Assembly: GCF_004362405.1 (NCBI RefSeq)
Contig: NZ_SNXE01000001.1
Span: forward strand, 806,001-870,000
DNA: 64,000 bases
Source: Roseateles asaccharophilus
Lineage (GTDB): Bacteria; Pseudomonadota; Gammaproteobacteria; Burkholderiales; Burkholderiaceae_C
Direction: 5' to 3'
The notes under the pieces are model-generated. The model ran no database searches and was not told where the DNA came from. It worked only from the letters and a program-made list of their open reading frames with translations. Shown here one piece after another: positions 17,901-26,563 of this stretch (the first letter of the stretch is position 1; every line of letters begins with the position of its first letter). The position numbers were made by a program, and so were the translations under genes.

Positions 17901-20824
17901 GCCTGGAAGCCGACGAGTTTGTCGCGGCGAACGCTTCCGTGCCGGGCGACAAGGCCACGGTCAGCGGTCAATCGCTGGCCACCGTGGAGTTCGCGCGGCC
18001 GGGCGCCGGCACCGCATTCACGGTGGGCGGTGTGGCCAGCAAGCTCAGCGAGGCAAGCCTGCAGGCCTTTAACAACGTCAAGGTGATGCGCATCGATGCG
18101 CAGGACCACGACGTGACGCTGAATGCGCTGCAGGTCACGGTGGCTGACAAGCTGGATGTGCGAGCCCGCAATCTGACGCAAGCCGGCACACAGCGCGTTG
18201 TCACCGGTAGTCTGCACATCAGCAGCGAGCAGGGCGGCCTGATGCTGAATAACGCCGTGCAAGCCACGGGCACCTTGTCGCTGAACGACAAGGCGGGCGT
18301 CGGCATCAGCGGCAGCGGCCGCATCACGGCCGCCAAGCTGGCACTGCGCAGCACGGGCAATGCCGTGCTGAGCGCCAGCAACCACCAGGTCGGCGAGATC
18401 GCCGCCAGTGTGGCGCAGCTCAAGCTGAGCAACGAGACCAGCCTGACGGTGGGCACGGCCGATGGACTCAACGGTGTCAGCGCCAGTGACAGCGTGGACC
18501 TGCGGGCCCTGGGCGCGAACTCGGACCTCATCCTGAACCAGGCGGTGAGCGCCGGCAACAGCAGCGCGGCCGGCACGCCCCTGCTGCTGCAGGCCGGTCG
18601 CAATTTCGTCAACAACGCCGGGGCCTCGGCCCTGACGGCCGGCGGCGCGGGCCGCTGGCTGGTGTACTCCACCACGCCCACGGCGGACACCCGTGGCGGC
18701 CTGAGCAGCGCCTTCAAGCAGTACGACGCCACGCCGTCCAGCAGCGTGCTGGGCACGGGCCATGGCTTCCTCTACACCGTGGCGCCCACCATCACGGTGA
18801 CGCTGATCGGCAGCATCAGCAAGGTCTACGACGGCCTGCGCGATGCGAGCTTGGGTGCGGGCAACTTCGCCAGCAGCGGCGCCATCGACGGCGACACGGT
18901 GAACTACACCGTGGGCGGTCCGGCCCGCTATGCCGACAAGAACGTGGGCAATGCCAAGCAGGTGTCGGTGGATGGCCTGGCCATTAGCGGCGCCAGCAAG
19001 GGCGCGGTGCAGGTCTATGGCTACCGCCTGGCCAGCACGACGGCCAGTGGCGCCATTGGCCGCATCACGGCTAAGCAGCTCTCGCTCGCGGCCGGCAGCG
19101 TGAGCGACAAGGTCTATGACGGCGGCACCCTTGCCCAGATCGGCGCTGCCCGGTTCATCGGCATGGTGGCCGGCGATGGCGTGAGCCTGGACCTCGCCTC
19201 GGGCACGGCCCGTTTTGCCGACAAGAACGTGGGTCAGGGCAAGAACGTCACGCTGGATGGCTTCACCCTCAGCGGTACCGACGCCGGCAACTACACGCTG
19301 GCCCAGCAGACCAGCGCCAGCATCACGCCGCGCGAGGTGACGCTGCGTGCCGACGTGGCCAGCAAGGTCTATGACGGCAGCACCGCGGCCGTGGGTGCCA
19401 AGCTGGAGGTGCTGGGTCTGGTGGCGGGCGACGCGATCAGCATGAAGGAACCCAGCGTTCGCTTTGCCGACAAGCATGTGGGCAGCAAGAAGCAGCTGGT
19501 GCTTGACGGCCAGCTCAGCGGTGCCGATGCCGGCAACTACCGCTTTGTCGGCGGTGTGGTGGCCAGCGAGGCCGCCATCACGCCCAAGACCGTGACGGTG
19601 GAGCAGCTGGCCGTGGCCAGCAAGGTCTACGACGGTCTGCGCGACGCAACGGTGAGCGGCAAGCTCTCCGGCACGGTGGCGGGTGATCAGCTGGGCCTGC
19701 TGACCCAGGGCCAGTTCGACACCAAGAACGCGGGTCAGGGCAAGGACGTGGCGGTGAAGCTGGCGCTCAGCGGCGCCGATGCCGGCAACTACCAGCTGGC
19801 CGACGCCGCCCCCAAGGCCAAGGGCGAGATCCGTGCCAAGACCCTGGAGCTGCCGGCCGTGGGGGTGAAGGACAAGATCTACGACGGCAAGCACGATGCC
19901 GAGCTGCTGCTGCCCGCCCTGCAGGGCCTGGTGGCGGGAGACCAGCTGGGTCTGCAGGGCGAAGGGCTGTTTGACACGCCTGCCGTTGCCCTGGGCAAGC
20001 CCGTGCAGATCAAGCTCAGCCTGAGCGGCGCGGACGCCGCCAACTACCGCCTGAGCCAGCCTCTGCTGCAGGCCCTGGCCAGCATCCTGCCGGCCAGCAG
20101 CGCACAGGCCACGACGGCCCTGCTGGTCAAGCCTCTGGGTGGCAATGGCACCCAGTCCGGCGCCGTGCCGGGCGCTGCGCCGGCCTCCGGCTCGGCGGCC
20201 ACCGGCATCGCCGCGGCAGCGGCTCAGGCTGCGGGAGGCGCCGGCTTCATCGGCGGGCTGGTGGATGCCTCGGCCCTGGCGGGCGATGCCGCCCTGGCGG
20301 CCGGCTCGACCGGTGGGGGAGCTGCCGCCGGCGCCGCTCAAGGTGGCCCGGGCAACAGCCTGGCTGCGGCCAGCGCCTTCTCCATGGAGCAGGTGATCAG
20401 CCACCAGGGCCAGCTCAGCCTGGCCACCAGCGGTGAGGCCCTGAGCGAGCCGCGCCAGAGCCTGCTGCCGGTCTACCGCGAGCAGAGCGGGAATACCCAG
20501 CCCCAGGGTCTGGCCCAGCTGCGTGTGGATGATCTGGGCGACAGCCTGGCGGTGAATCCGGTGGCCTCCGCCGCGCCCCAGCGCGAGGCGGCGCGTGCCG
20601 CGGTCAGCCGTCGCGCCGAGACCTTGCTGGAGCTTGCCAATGGCGAAAGCGTCTGGCTGCGTCTGGAGTGGCTGGAGGACGGCACCCTGCGCACCCTGGC
20701 CCCGCGTCTGGCCGAGAGCCTGGGTCACGAGGCGCTCAGCACCTTCAGTCTCAGCACCCTCAAGCAGCAAGCCGGTGTCTCGCCCAACCAGGTGCGTGCC
20801 GTGCTGCTGAGCTTCGAGGGCTGA
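14939..20824 (+). CDS. Two-partner secretion exoprotein TpsA (filamentous haemagglutinin-like adhesin) with YDG repeats
   Basis: 1961 residues, secreted through the upstream TpsB. It starts with an extended signal peptide region (MNHAFRLVWSDESASYVPV from Met7, ATG 14957) before a normal hydrophobic core (GLLAGVLLGLTGLSSAQ). The TPS secretion domain follows (about 58-165), including VWLINPQGVAFG. The middle is a long beta-helix-like region rich in Gly, Ser, Thr and Asn. Residues about 1295-1725 hold five YDG modules (KVYDG or KIYDG). The C-terminus (about 1725-1961) is Ala/Gly-rich, then ends in a compact domain. Start 14939 has GAGAG at 8 bases; 14957 is the alternative. It probably acts in adhesion or biofilm formation; I see no toxin domain. 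Confidence 0.92.
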   Translation: MTSKASMNHAFRLVWSDESASYVPVPENAKARGKRSGGLSRGLLAGVLLGLTGLSSAQVLPGGAQIGAGQAQINSQGGQMTVQQGSDKLILNWNSFNIGSGASVRFEQPHASAVVLNRVLGGGASQIDGQLTANGQVWLINPQGVAFGKGAQVQVGALVAASLGVKDEDFLAGRARFERQGHAGAIRNEGRLQGEVVALLAPSLDNSGTVQARQTALVAADKVALDFGGDGLLQVQVERAALDAELRHSGRIEGERVLLSAQGASALRASVLNMDGVIEARGLSLQGGRIMLDGGEQGSVQLRGTLDAGSTQGQGGRIEVQGRDISLNGANLEASGATGGGLIHVGGGWQGQDASLRNAQTLKVDAASTARADAREQGHGGEVVFWSDGRTEFAGTIGVRGGAQGGDGGRAEVSGKQELAYRGHTDARAAKGRTGDLLLDPATITVKGGAGSGDISGSEVFEKDLEAQAANVLLQASGNISFTDLSQNGGDGKISMQPDVSLRVETGGVGGNISFANKDNTIEVFGRGSIMMVAGGTDTGEIINAPNLIAHGTGANVATLPTHNVSSVGSGTPADASITLFGADGITVGGSITTHGGYVRMWADSDNMSGGGLTLSKPLSTGGGHLHLSAGTGAVVLNSDMDLGTGRIFFKADGSHSSGEKVLGGFLKASGDVDVNTAFTFKGGSKIYTDGTIRFGNVGVKLDTGSGVLTLRAGAIDWGSATLNNLSTASLRLEPFDAATNMVLGDASGFASAATLAKLPGIKNLTIGREDGTGTVSVGSDFSFNASGFFEMVNKTVDITAGTLTNTAGGLTLTGDTINISKAVTANSGAGKVTLRQMTAANELHLGTGLNNATIGQVNAGTLEVGRSDGGNLVFDSDITTTASSVHLKSGQRVLGVNGGVAAANLAVTAGAGAEISDSTFNFSTLALKTGGDSSVTSSQANWGLGTVDGLAGLSIDRASSVTLKSSGNGVLGLKAPINFNSTASTLRLEADEFVAANASVPGDKATVSGQSLATVEFARPGAGTAFTVGGVASKLSEASLQAFNNVKVMRIDAQDHDVTLNALQVTVADKLDVRARNLTQAGTQRVVTGSLHISSEQGGLMLNNAVQATGTLSLNDKAGVGISGSGRITAAKLALRSTGNAVLSASNHQVGEIAASVAQLKLSNETSLTVGTADGLNGVSASDSVDLRALGANSDLILNQAVSAGNSSAAGTPLLLQAGRNFVNNAGASALTAGGAGRWLVYSTTPTADTRGGLSSAFKQYDATPSSSVLGTGHGFLYTVAPTITVTLIGSISKVYDGLRDASLGAGNFASSGAIDGDTVNYTVGGPARYADKNVGNAKQVSVDGLAISGASKGAVQVYGYRLASTTASGAIGRITAKQLSLAAGSVSDKVYDGGTLAQIGAARFIGMVAGDGVSLDLASGTARFADKNVGQGKNVTLDGFTLSGTDAGNYTLAQQTSASITPREVTLRADVASKVYDGSTAAVGAKLEVLGLVAGDAISMKEPSVRFADKHVGSKKQLVLDGQLSGADAGNYRFVGGVVASEAAITPKTVTVEQLAVASKVYDGLRDATVSGKLSGTVAGDQLGLLTQGQFDTKNAGQGKDVAVKLALSGADAGNYQLADAAPKAKGEIRAKTLELPAVGVKDKIYDGKHDAELLLPALQGLVAGDQLGLQGEGLFDTPAVALGKPVQIKLSLSGADAANYRLSQPLLQALASILPASSAQATTALLVKPLGGNGTQSGAVPGAAPASGSAATGIAAAAAQAAGGAGFIGGLVDASALAGDAALAAGSTGGGAAAGAAQGGPGNSLAAASAFSMEQVISHQGQLSLATSGEALSEPRQSLLPVYREQSGNTQPQGLAQLRVDDLGDSLAVNPVASAAPQREAARAAVSRRAETLLELANGESVWLRLEWLEDGTLRTLAPRLAESLGHEALSTFSLSTLKQQAGVSPNQVRAVLLSFEG
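18820..20095 (+). repeat. Five tandem YDG modules within TpsA
   Basis: KVYDG or KIYDG recurs near 18823, 19111, 19366, 19621 and 19874, each followed by VxGD, FADKNVG or similar and SGADAGNY. Module length is about 85-95 residues. The DNA copies have diverged, so this is a protein-level repeat, a common stalk in surface adhesins. Confidence 0.8.
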
Positions 20825-20846
20825 TTCCCGCGCTCAGGGAGGAGCC

Positions 20847-20870
20847 GAGGGCGCTGATGTCGGCGCCCTC
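20847..20870. other. Hairpin between convergent tpsA and recQ
   Basis: GAGGGCGC and GCGCCCTC form an 8-bp stem with an 8-base loop in the 106-bp gap between convergent genes. There is no T run on either strand, so it is only a possible terminator. Confidence 0.3.
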
Positions 20871-20930
20871 TGGTGGGCGGTGGGCGCGTCGATGCCGGCG
20901 CGTTCACCGCCCATTTCTTTTGCCGCCGTC

Positions 20931-22805
20931 CTAGAGGGTTTCCAGCACCCGCAGGATCTCGCGGCCATAGGCCTCGAGCTTCTTGGCGCCCACGCCGGAG
21001 ATGCCGCCCAGCGCGTCCAGGCTGTGCGGATGCACCCGTGCCATCTCGGCCAGGGTGACGTTCTGGAAGATCACATAGGCCGGCAGACCATGCTCCTTGG
21101 CCACCTCGGCGCGCCAGGCCTTGAGCGCCTCGAAGCGCTGCTGGGCGCTGGCGTCCAGGTCCAGGGCCTCGGCCCTTGCGCGGCTCTTGCCGGCGCTGCC
21201 GCTGCGCGAGCTGCTGCCACCTCTGCCGCGGCGCGGCGCGGCGCTGGGCACGCGCAAGAGCAGTTGCACCCCGCCCTTGAGCACGGCGCGAGCCGATTCC
21301 GAGAGCGCCAGCGTGTGGTACTCGCCCTCGGTGAAGACATGGCCCAGGGCAATCAGCTGACGCAGCACGCCGCGCCACTGCTGCTCGCTCAGGTCCGCGC
21401 CTATGCCCCAGGTGGACAGGCTGTGGTGGCCGTACTGCGTCACCTTGTCGGTGCTCTTGCCGCGCAGCACATCGATCAGATGGCCGGCACCGAAGCGCTG
21501 GCCGCCGTTCTGGTGGAAGCGGTAGATGCAGGACAGCATCTTGCGCGCGGCCTCGGTGGCGTCCCAGGTGGCGGGCGGGCTGATGCAGTTGTCGCAGTTG
21601 CCGCAGGGCTGACTGTGCTCGCCGAAGTAGCCCAGCAGGCGCACACGCCGGCAGTCGGTGGCCTCGGCCAGGGCCAGCAGGGCATCGAGCTTGCCGCGCT
21701 GCACCTGCTTGAAGTCCTCGTCCGAGGGGCTTTCGTCGATCATGCGGCGCTGGTTCACCACATCGGCCAGGCCATAGGTCATCCAGGCGTCGGCGGCGGC
21801 GCCGTCGCGGCCGGCGCGGCCGGTCTCCTGGTAGTAGCTCTCGATGTTCTTGGGCAGGTCCAGATGAGCGACGAAGCGCACATCGGGCTTGTCGATGCCC
21901 ATGCCGAAGGCCACGGTGGCCACCATCACGATGCCGTCCTCGCGCAGAAAGCGGTCCTGATGGCGCTGGCGCACCGCCGCGTCCAGGCCGGCGTGATAGG
22001 GCAGGGCCTTCAGGCCCGCAGCCTCCAGCCAGGCGGCGGTCTCCTCCACCTTGCGGCGGCTCTGGCAGTAGACGACGCCGGCCTCGTCCTCATGCTCCTC
22101 GCGGATGAAGCGCAGCAGCTGCTCGCGCGGGCTGGCGTCCTTCTCGACGATGGCGTAGCGGATATTGGGCCGGTCGAAGCTGCTGATGAAAACGCGCGCC
22201 TGCTCCAGCTGCAGGCGGGCAATGATGTCGGCCCGGGTGATGTCGTCGGCGGTGGCGGTGAGGGCCACGCGCGGCACATCGGGGTAGCGCTCATGCAGCA
22301 GCGACAGCGCCAGATACTCGCTGCGGAAGTCATGGCCCCACTGGCTGACGCAATGCGCCTCGTCAATGGCGAACAGCGAGAGCAGACCACGCTCATGCAG
22401 CGAGTCCAGCTGGGCCAGAAAGCGCGGGTTGGTGATGCGCTCGGGCGCGGCATAGAGCAGCACCAGGCGGCCGCTGAGCATCTCGCGCTCGATGCGGCTG
22501 GCGTCCTCGCTGCTGAGCGTGGAGTTCAGGAAGGCGGCATGCACGCCGGCTTCTTCCAGTGCGCCCACCTGGTCGTGCATCAGGGCGATCAGCGGGCTCA
22601 CCACCAGGGTCAGGCCCTGGCCGCTGCGGTGCCGGGCGATGGCCGGCACCTGGTAGCACAGGCTCTTGCCCCCGCCGGTGGGCATCAGCACCAGGGCGTC
22701 GCCCCCCGCCGTCACATGCTGGACGATATCGGCCTGGGCGCCGCGAAAGGCGCTGTAGCCGAAGACTTCTTGCAGGATCTGCTGCGGGGCGTGGGGATCG
22801 GTCAT
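20931..22805 (-). CDS. recQ: ATP-dependent DNA helicase RecQ
   Basis: A 3'-5' superfamily 2 helicase for recombination and fork repair. It has 624 residues from ATG 22805 ([17 protein letters not shown]); an in-frame start 14 codons upstream lacks family similarity. It contains Walker A ([11 protein letters not shown]), the DEAH box ([17 protein letters not shown]), helicase motif VI ([10 protein letters not shown]), the RecQ zinc region ([12 protein letters not shown]...CGNCDNC), a winged helix and a C-terminal HRDC domain (residues about 545-624). This is the complete RecQ domain set. A basic Arg/Ser linker ([20 protein letters not shown]) precedes HRDC. Confidence 0.96.
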   Translation of the reverse strand: MTDPHAPQQILQEVFGYSAFRGAQADIVQHVTAGGDALVLMPTGGGKSLCYQVPAIARHRSGQGLTLVVSPLIALMHDQVGALEEAGVHAAFLNSTLSSEDASRIEREMLSGRLVLLYAAPERITNPRFLAQLDSLHERGLLSLFAIDEAHCVSQWGHDFRSEYLALSLLHERYPDVPRVALTATADDITRADIIARLQLEQARVFISSFDRPNIRYAIVEKDASPREQLLRFIREEHEDEAGVVYCQSRRKVEETAAWLEAAGLKALPYHAGLDAAVRQRHQDRFLREDGIVMVATVAFGMGIDKPDVRFVAHLDLPKNIESYYQETGRAGRDGAAADAWMTYGLADVVNQRRMIDESPSDEDFKQVQRGKLDALLALAEATDCRRVRLLGYFGEHSQPCGNCDNCISPPATWDATEAARKMLSCIYRFHQNGGQRFGAGHLIDVLRGKSTDKVTQYGHHSLSTWGIGADLSEQQWRGVLRQLIALGHVFTEGEYHTLALSESARAVLKGGVQLLLRVPSAAPRRGRGGSSSRSGSAGKSRARAEALDLDASAQQRFEALKAWRAEVAKEHGLPAYVIFQNVTLAEMARVHPHSLDALGGISGVGAKKLEAYGREILRVLETL

Positions 22806-22843
22806 GGAGCCCGCTATTGTCGCCCTAGCCGACCCTCGACCGC

Positions 22844-23662
22844 TCACGGCCCGGGCGGCGACTCTCCCAACGCATTGAGCTTGCCCACCCCCGAGATGGC
22901 GCGACTGATCTGGGGGCTGCCCCAGTACTCCACCGTGCCGGCGCCGATGATGTTTACGCTCAGCACCCGGGTGGCCCAGAGCTGCACATCGCCCACCCCG
23001 CTGATGGCCACCGCCGCGCGTTCGCTGCGCAGCTGCGCGGCCTCTAGCTTGCCCTTGCCGGAGATGGCCAGCGAGAGCGCGTTGGTCTGGCCTCGCATCT
23101 GGCCCTCGCCGGAGCCGGCAATGGCGAAGCTCAGGCGCTGCGCCTGCAGATCGTCAAAGCGCACCAGGCCCGAGCCCGAGATGCTCACATCCAGACGATC
23201 GGCCCGGAAGGTGGCCGGCGCATGCACCTCGCCATTGCCCGTGATCGCCAGCCTATCCAGCTGCCGCATCGTCACCTCCATCTGCAGGCGGCTGCTGCGC
23301 CAGAACTTCCAGCCGCCCGAGGGCTGGACCAGCAGCTCATTGCCGGTCAGCCGCAGCTCCACGCTGTTCTGTAGTGCCTCGTCGCCCCGTATGAAGACCG
23401 TGTCCCGCTCGCCTTGTTGCAGACGCACCTCGGCGGCGCCGCTGATCACCAGGCGCTGGAAGGGGCCTGGGGCGTAGGCCTTGCCAGGGCTCTGGGGCGC
23501 CTGTGGGCCCTGGGCAGCTTGCGGGGCTTGGACGGCTTGGGGAGGCTGTGGGGACTGCGGCGCTTGCGAGGGCTGCTGGGCCAGGGCCGGCAGGGCCAGC
23601 GCCAGCAGCGCCAGGGCGCGGCACAGGGGCCGCAGCGGCGGGGCAAGGGGATGGCTGCTCAT
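22844..23662 (-). CDS. Secreted GIN-domain (DUF2807) protein
   Basis: 272 residues. The signal peptide covers 1-29 ([14 protein letters not shown]). Residues 30-60 are a Pro/Gln/Ala repeat linker. The rest is a putative auto-transporter adhesin head GIN domain, a beta-helix with recurring SGSG, ISGSG, AGSGE, SGKGKL and SGVGDV turns (about 68-262). The start codon overlaps the stop of the LytTR regulator by ATGA, so it is the last gene of a coupled kinase-regulator-effector operon. Such domains occur in envelope proteins of unknown role. The coupling suggests it is an output, sensor partner or regulator of this two-component system. Confidence 0.85.
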   Translation of the reverse strand: MSSHPLAPPLRPLCRALALLALALPALAQQPSQAPQSPQPPQAVQAPQAAQGPQAPQSPGKAYAPGPFQRLVISGAAEVRLQQGERDTVFIRGDEALQNSVELRLTGNELLVQPSGGWKFWRSSRLQMEVTMRQLDRLAITGNGEVHAPATFRADRLDVSISGSGLVRFDDLQAQRLSFAIAGSGEGQMRGQTNALSLAISGKGKLEAAQLRSERAAVAISGVGDVQLWATRVLSVNIIGAGTVEYWGSPQISRAISGVGKLNALGESPPGP

Positions 23663-24411
23663 ATCGATTGCTCCCTCAACTTCTTGGAGACCTCGCGGCT
23701 GGCCGTGAAGCGCATGCCGTCCTGCATCTGCACCACCAGCTGCGAACTCTCGTCCGGCGTCATGGACTCCACGAAGTCCAGGTTCACGATGCAGCTGCGT
23801 TGCAGCTTGAGGAAGCGCGCCGGGTCCAGGCGCTGCTCGAAGCTGGTGATGGGCAGGCGCACCAGGAACTGGCGGCCACGGCTGGCGATCGCGGTGTACT
23901 TGGTGTCGGAGCGCAGGTACTCGATGGCCTCCACGGCCAGCGGAAAGATCTTGCCCTGGTCGCGCACCAGAATGCGGGTGAGCGGCGCCTCGGGCTGCTG
24001 CAGGCTGTGTTCCAGCGCCTGGGTGGGCAGGGGCGCACCGAGCTGGCCCAGCGCATGCTCCACCGCCTCGACAAAGCGCTCCTGCGCGAAGGGCTTGAGC
24101 AGATAGTCCACCGCATGCAGCTCGAAGGCGGTCAGCGCATGCTCGTCGTAGGCGGTGGTGAAGATCACGGCAGGGCGCTTCTCCAGCCCGGCCTCGCCCA
24201 GGGCGCGCAGCACCTGCAAGCCGGTCATGCCCGGCATCTGTATATCCATCAGCACCAGCTCGGGCTGCAGCGCGCGGATCTGCGCCAGCGCGCTCGCCCC
24301 GTCGGCGCAGCAGGCGACGAGCTCCAGCTGGGGCAGCTCGCGCACCCAGTCGGCCAGCGCCTCGCTGGCCAGGGGTTCGTCCTCGGCGATCAGGGTGCGG
24401 ATCTTGTTCAT
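23659..24411 (-). CDS. LytTR-family response regulator
   Basis: 250 residues. The receiver has acidic residues E10/D11/E12, phosphoacceptor D56 in LVLMDIQMPGMTG and Lys107 in YLLKPFAQ. The LytTR DNA-binding domain covers about 145-248 (VEAIEYLRSDTKYTAIASRG, FLKLQRSCIVNLDFV). It overlaps its kinase gene upstream by ATGA and the GIN-domain gene downstream by ATGA. LytTR regulators often control extracellular polysaccharide, autolysis or virulence traits; the target here is unknown. Confidence 0.93.
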   Translation of the reverse strand: MNKIRTLIAEDEPLASEALADWVRELPQLELVACCADGASALAQIRALQPELVLMDIQMPGMTGLQVLRALGEAGLEKRPAVIFTTAYDEHALTAFELHAVDYLLKPFAQERFVEAVEHALGQLGAPLPTQALEHSLQQPEAPLTRILVRDQGKIFPLAVEAIEYLRSDTKYTAIASRGRQFLVRLPITSFEQRLDPARFLKLQRSCIVNLDFVESMTPDESSQLVVQMQDGMRFTASREVSKKLREQSI

Positions 24412-25526
24412 GCTTGGGGTATCCAGAGGTCGACACGAAAGCCCGCGCCGGGGGCGGAGTGGATCTTCAGGCGGGCGCGGCCCTCGTAGTCCAGGGCGAA
24501 GCGGCGCCGCAGGGCGCTCAGGCCGATGCCGCGCCGAGCCCCGGGCGCGGGTGTTGCGTCCAGCAAGGCGGGGTCGCAGCCCGGGCCATCGTCCTGCACG
24601 GTCAGGGCCAGGCCCTCGTTGAGCGCGTCGCGACGTGCGGCAATGCGCACACTGCCGCCCTGGGCGCGCGGTGCCACGCCATGCTGGACGCAGTTCTCCA
24701 CCAGGGGCTGCAGGCTCAGCGGCGGGATCTCGTCTTGCAGGGTTTCGGGCTCCACCTCCCAGCGCACCGTGAGCCGCTCGCCCAGGCGCAGCGACTCCAG
24801 GGCCAGGTAGTCGCGCACGAACTCCAGCTCCTCGGCCAGGCTGACCCGGGTGTCGGCACCGCGCTTGCTGTCCAGCACATAGCGCAACATGCCCGAGAAG
24901 CGCAGCAGGGCCGCCTCGGCCGCCTTGGCGTCCTTGCGGGTCAGGGCGATCAGGGAGTTCAGGGTGTTGAACAGAAAATGCGGATTGAGCTTGCCGCTGA
25001 TGGCCGCCAGCTCCGCCCGCGCCAGGGCCGACTCGGCCTGCGCCGCCGCCAGCGCGCTGCGCCGCGCGCGCCGCGCATGCAGCACCGCCGTGAAACCGCA
25101 GGCCAGGGCGATGTAGACGAACACCCCCCAGATGGCCCGCCACAGCACCGTCTGCTCGAACATCGCGCCGGCATGCATGGCCCCGAACAGGCTCCGGGCC
25201 AGAGCGAACTCCAGCAGCTGCCAGGCCGCGGCAAAGCTCAGCGCACCCAGGCCGTGCAGCAGCAGCCACAGGGGCTGGGCGGTGGTGGCGCTGTGCTCGC
25301 CGCGGCGCTCCAGCCACGCCACCCAGGGCCAGACCAGGGGCCCCAGCAGCATGGCCGGACCCAGGCTCAGCGTGGCCTGGTAGGCGGCGGCCCAGAGCTG
25401 CCAGAGCCCGCGCTGCAGCTCGGCCCCGGCCATGGCGTAAAGCATCCAGCTCAGCAGGCACAAGCCGGCGTAGGCCAGCCAGAGTCGGCGGTTGCTGGTG
25501 TCGCTAGGGTCAGGAGGCTGGCGCAT
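24408..25526 (-). CDS. LytS/AlgZ-type sensor histidine kinase
   Basis: 372 residues. Four or five membrane helices fill residues about 15-150. The His_kinase domain follows, with phosphoacceptor H183 in KLNPHFLFNTLNSLIAL, then HATPase_c with LVENCVQHGV, QDDGPG and GIGLSALRRRF. It has no periplasmic domain of any size, so it probably senses membrane state or a partner protein. It is first in the operon kinase, regulator, GIN protein, and its stop overlaps the regulator start by 4 bases. Confidence 0.93.
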   Translation of the reverse strand: MRQPPDPSDTSNRRLWLAYAGLCLLSWMLYAMAGAELQRGLWQLWAAAYQATLSLGPAMLLGPLVWPWVAWLERRGEHSATTAQPLWLLLHGLGALSFAAAWQLLEFALARSLFGAMHAGAMFEQTVLWRAIWGVFVYIALACGFTAVLHARRARRSALAAAQAESALARAELAAISGKLNPHFLFNTLNSLIALTRKDAKAAEAALLRFSGMLRYVLDSKRGADTRVSLAEELEFVRDYLALESLRLGERLTVRWEVEPETLQDEIPPLSLQPLVENCVQHGVAPRAQGGSVRIAARRDALNEGLALTVQDDGPGCDPALLDATPAPGARRGIGLSALRRRFALDYEGRARLKIHSAPGAGFRVDLWIPQA

Positions 25527-25664
25527 GGTGGCGGCATCTTAGGGGCGCCTCCCGGGTCTAGCGGTCCAGGGTGACCAAGTGCGGGATCCTGGGCATGGGG
25601 TGCGGCTGGACGGGGCGGCATAATCCCAGGCTTAGAAATCAGGAAACGCCAGCGGAGCGCATCT

Positions 25665-26219
25665 ATGGCCTCGGTCAACAAAGTCATTCTCATCGGCAAT
25701 CTGGGTCGCGACCCCGAGCTGCGCTACAACCCCAGCGGCGTGGCCTTCTGCACCATCAGCCTGGCCACCACCCGCAACTGGAAGAACCGCGAGAGCGGCG
25801 AGCGCCAGGAAGAGACCGAGTGGCACCGCGTGGTGTTCAACGACAAGCTGGCCGAGATCGTGGGCCAGTACTGCAAGAAGGGCCGCCCCCTCTACGTGGA
25901 AGGCCGCCTGCGCACCCGCAAGTGGCAGGACAAGGAAGGCCGCGACCAATACACCACCGAAATCATTGCCGACCAGATGCAGCTGCTGGGCAGCCGCGAC
26001 GGCGGTGACGAGATGGGTGGTGGCGCTGGCGGCGGCGGTGGCTACAGCCGCGGCGGCGGTGCCAGCCGTGGCGGCGACCGCGGTGGCGATATGGGCGGTG
26101 GCGACTTCGACGCCCCGGCCCCGCGCGCAGCCGCACCGCGCGCCCCGGCCCCGCGTCCCGCACCGGCACCCCGCCCGGCCACGGGCTTTGACGATATGGA
26201 CGACGATATCCCCTTCTGA
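25665..26219 (+). CDS. ssb: Single-stranded DNA-binding protein
   Basis: 184 residues. The OB-fold covers 1-110 ([47 protein letters not shown]). A Gly/Arg-rich linker (about 118-165) leads to the acidic tail DDMDDDIPF, the docking site for replication and repair proteins. Length and tail are normal for a housekeeping SSB. GGAG at 25654-25657 precedes ATG by 7 bases. A terminator lies 83 bp downstream. Confidence 0.97.
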   Translation: MASVNKVILIGNLGRDPELRYNPSGVAFCTISLATTRNWKNRESGERQEETEWHRVVFNDKLAEIVGQYCKKGRPLYVEGRLRTRKWQDKEGRDQYTTEIIADQMQLLGSRDGGDEMGGGAGGGGGYSRGGGASRGGDRGGDMGGGDFDAPAPRAAAPRAPAPRPAPAPRPATGFDDMDDDIPF

Positions 26220-26301
26220 CCGCTTGATCGCGCCCATGGCCCCCAGACTCGCCCCAGCCGCGAGACGGGAGTCACGACGGCAGCGGTGATGGACAGATAG
26301 C

Positions 26302-26333
26302 AAGCCTCAGGCGCCCGGCGTCTGGGGCTTTTT
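26302..26333 (+). terminator. Rho-independent terminator of ssb
   Basis: AAGCCTCAG pairs with CTGGGGCTT (one G-T pair) around a GC-rich loop, ending in five T. Confidence 0.8.
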
Positions 26334-26563
26334 GCTTATGGTGCGCCGCATCTCGGACGGCGGGGCCAAGGGTCAGGACTTGCTCTTGTTTTGACACGCG
26401 CTCGCGGATAAAGGCCCTTGCCGGGCTCGCACCCCTCCCAGGAGCGATTGACGAGACCGGCCGCCTTGCCTCCAATCCACCACGAGTTCTGGGAGCCCCC
26501 CCGCGACCTGGTCGGCAGTGGGCAGGGCCACCCGAAGTGTGAAACGCATCGTGAGGAAATCCC
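26334..26563. other. Intergenic region before the DUF6928-like gene
   Basis: Together with the ssb terminator region this makes a 344-bp gap without a gene. A perfect TTGACA is present at 26391-26396, but no -10 box stands at normal spacing; GATAAA at 26407 is too close. I see no small gene or strong hairpin. Confidence 0.4.

Noticed and set aside
13211-20770. A 2519-codon open frame on the minus strand opposite tpsB and tpsA
   Set aside because: It is a composition effect of GC-rich coding DNA. It has no ribosome site, no recognisable domain, and a His/Gln/Ala/Gly-rich translation typical of antisense frames, while the plus strand holds clear TPS genes.
26391-26412. Perfect TTGACA before the DUF6928-like gene
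   Set aside because: The only -10-like box (GATAAA, 26407-26412) is 10 bases away, too close for sigma-70; nothing fits at 16-18.
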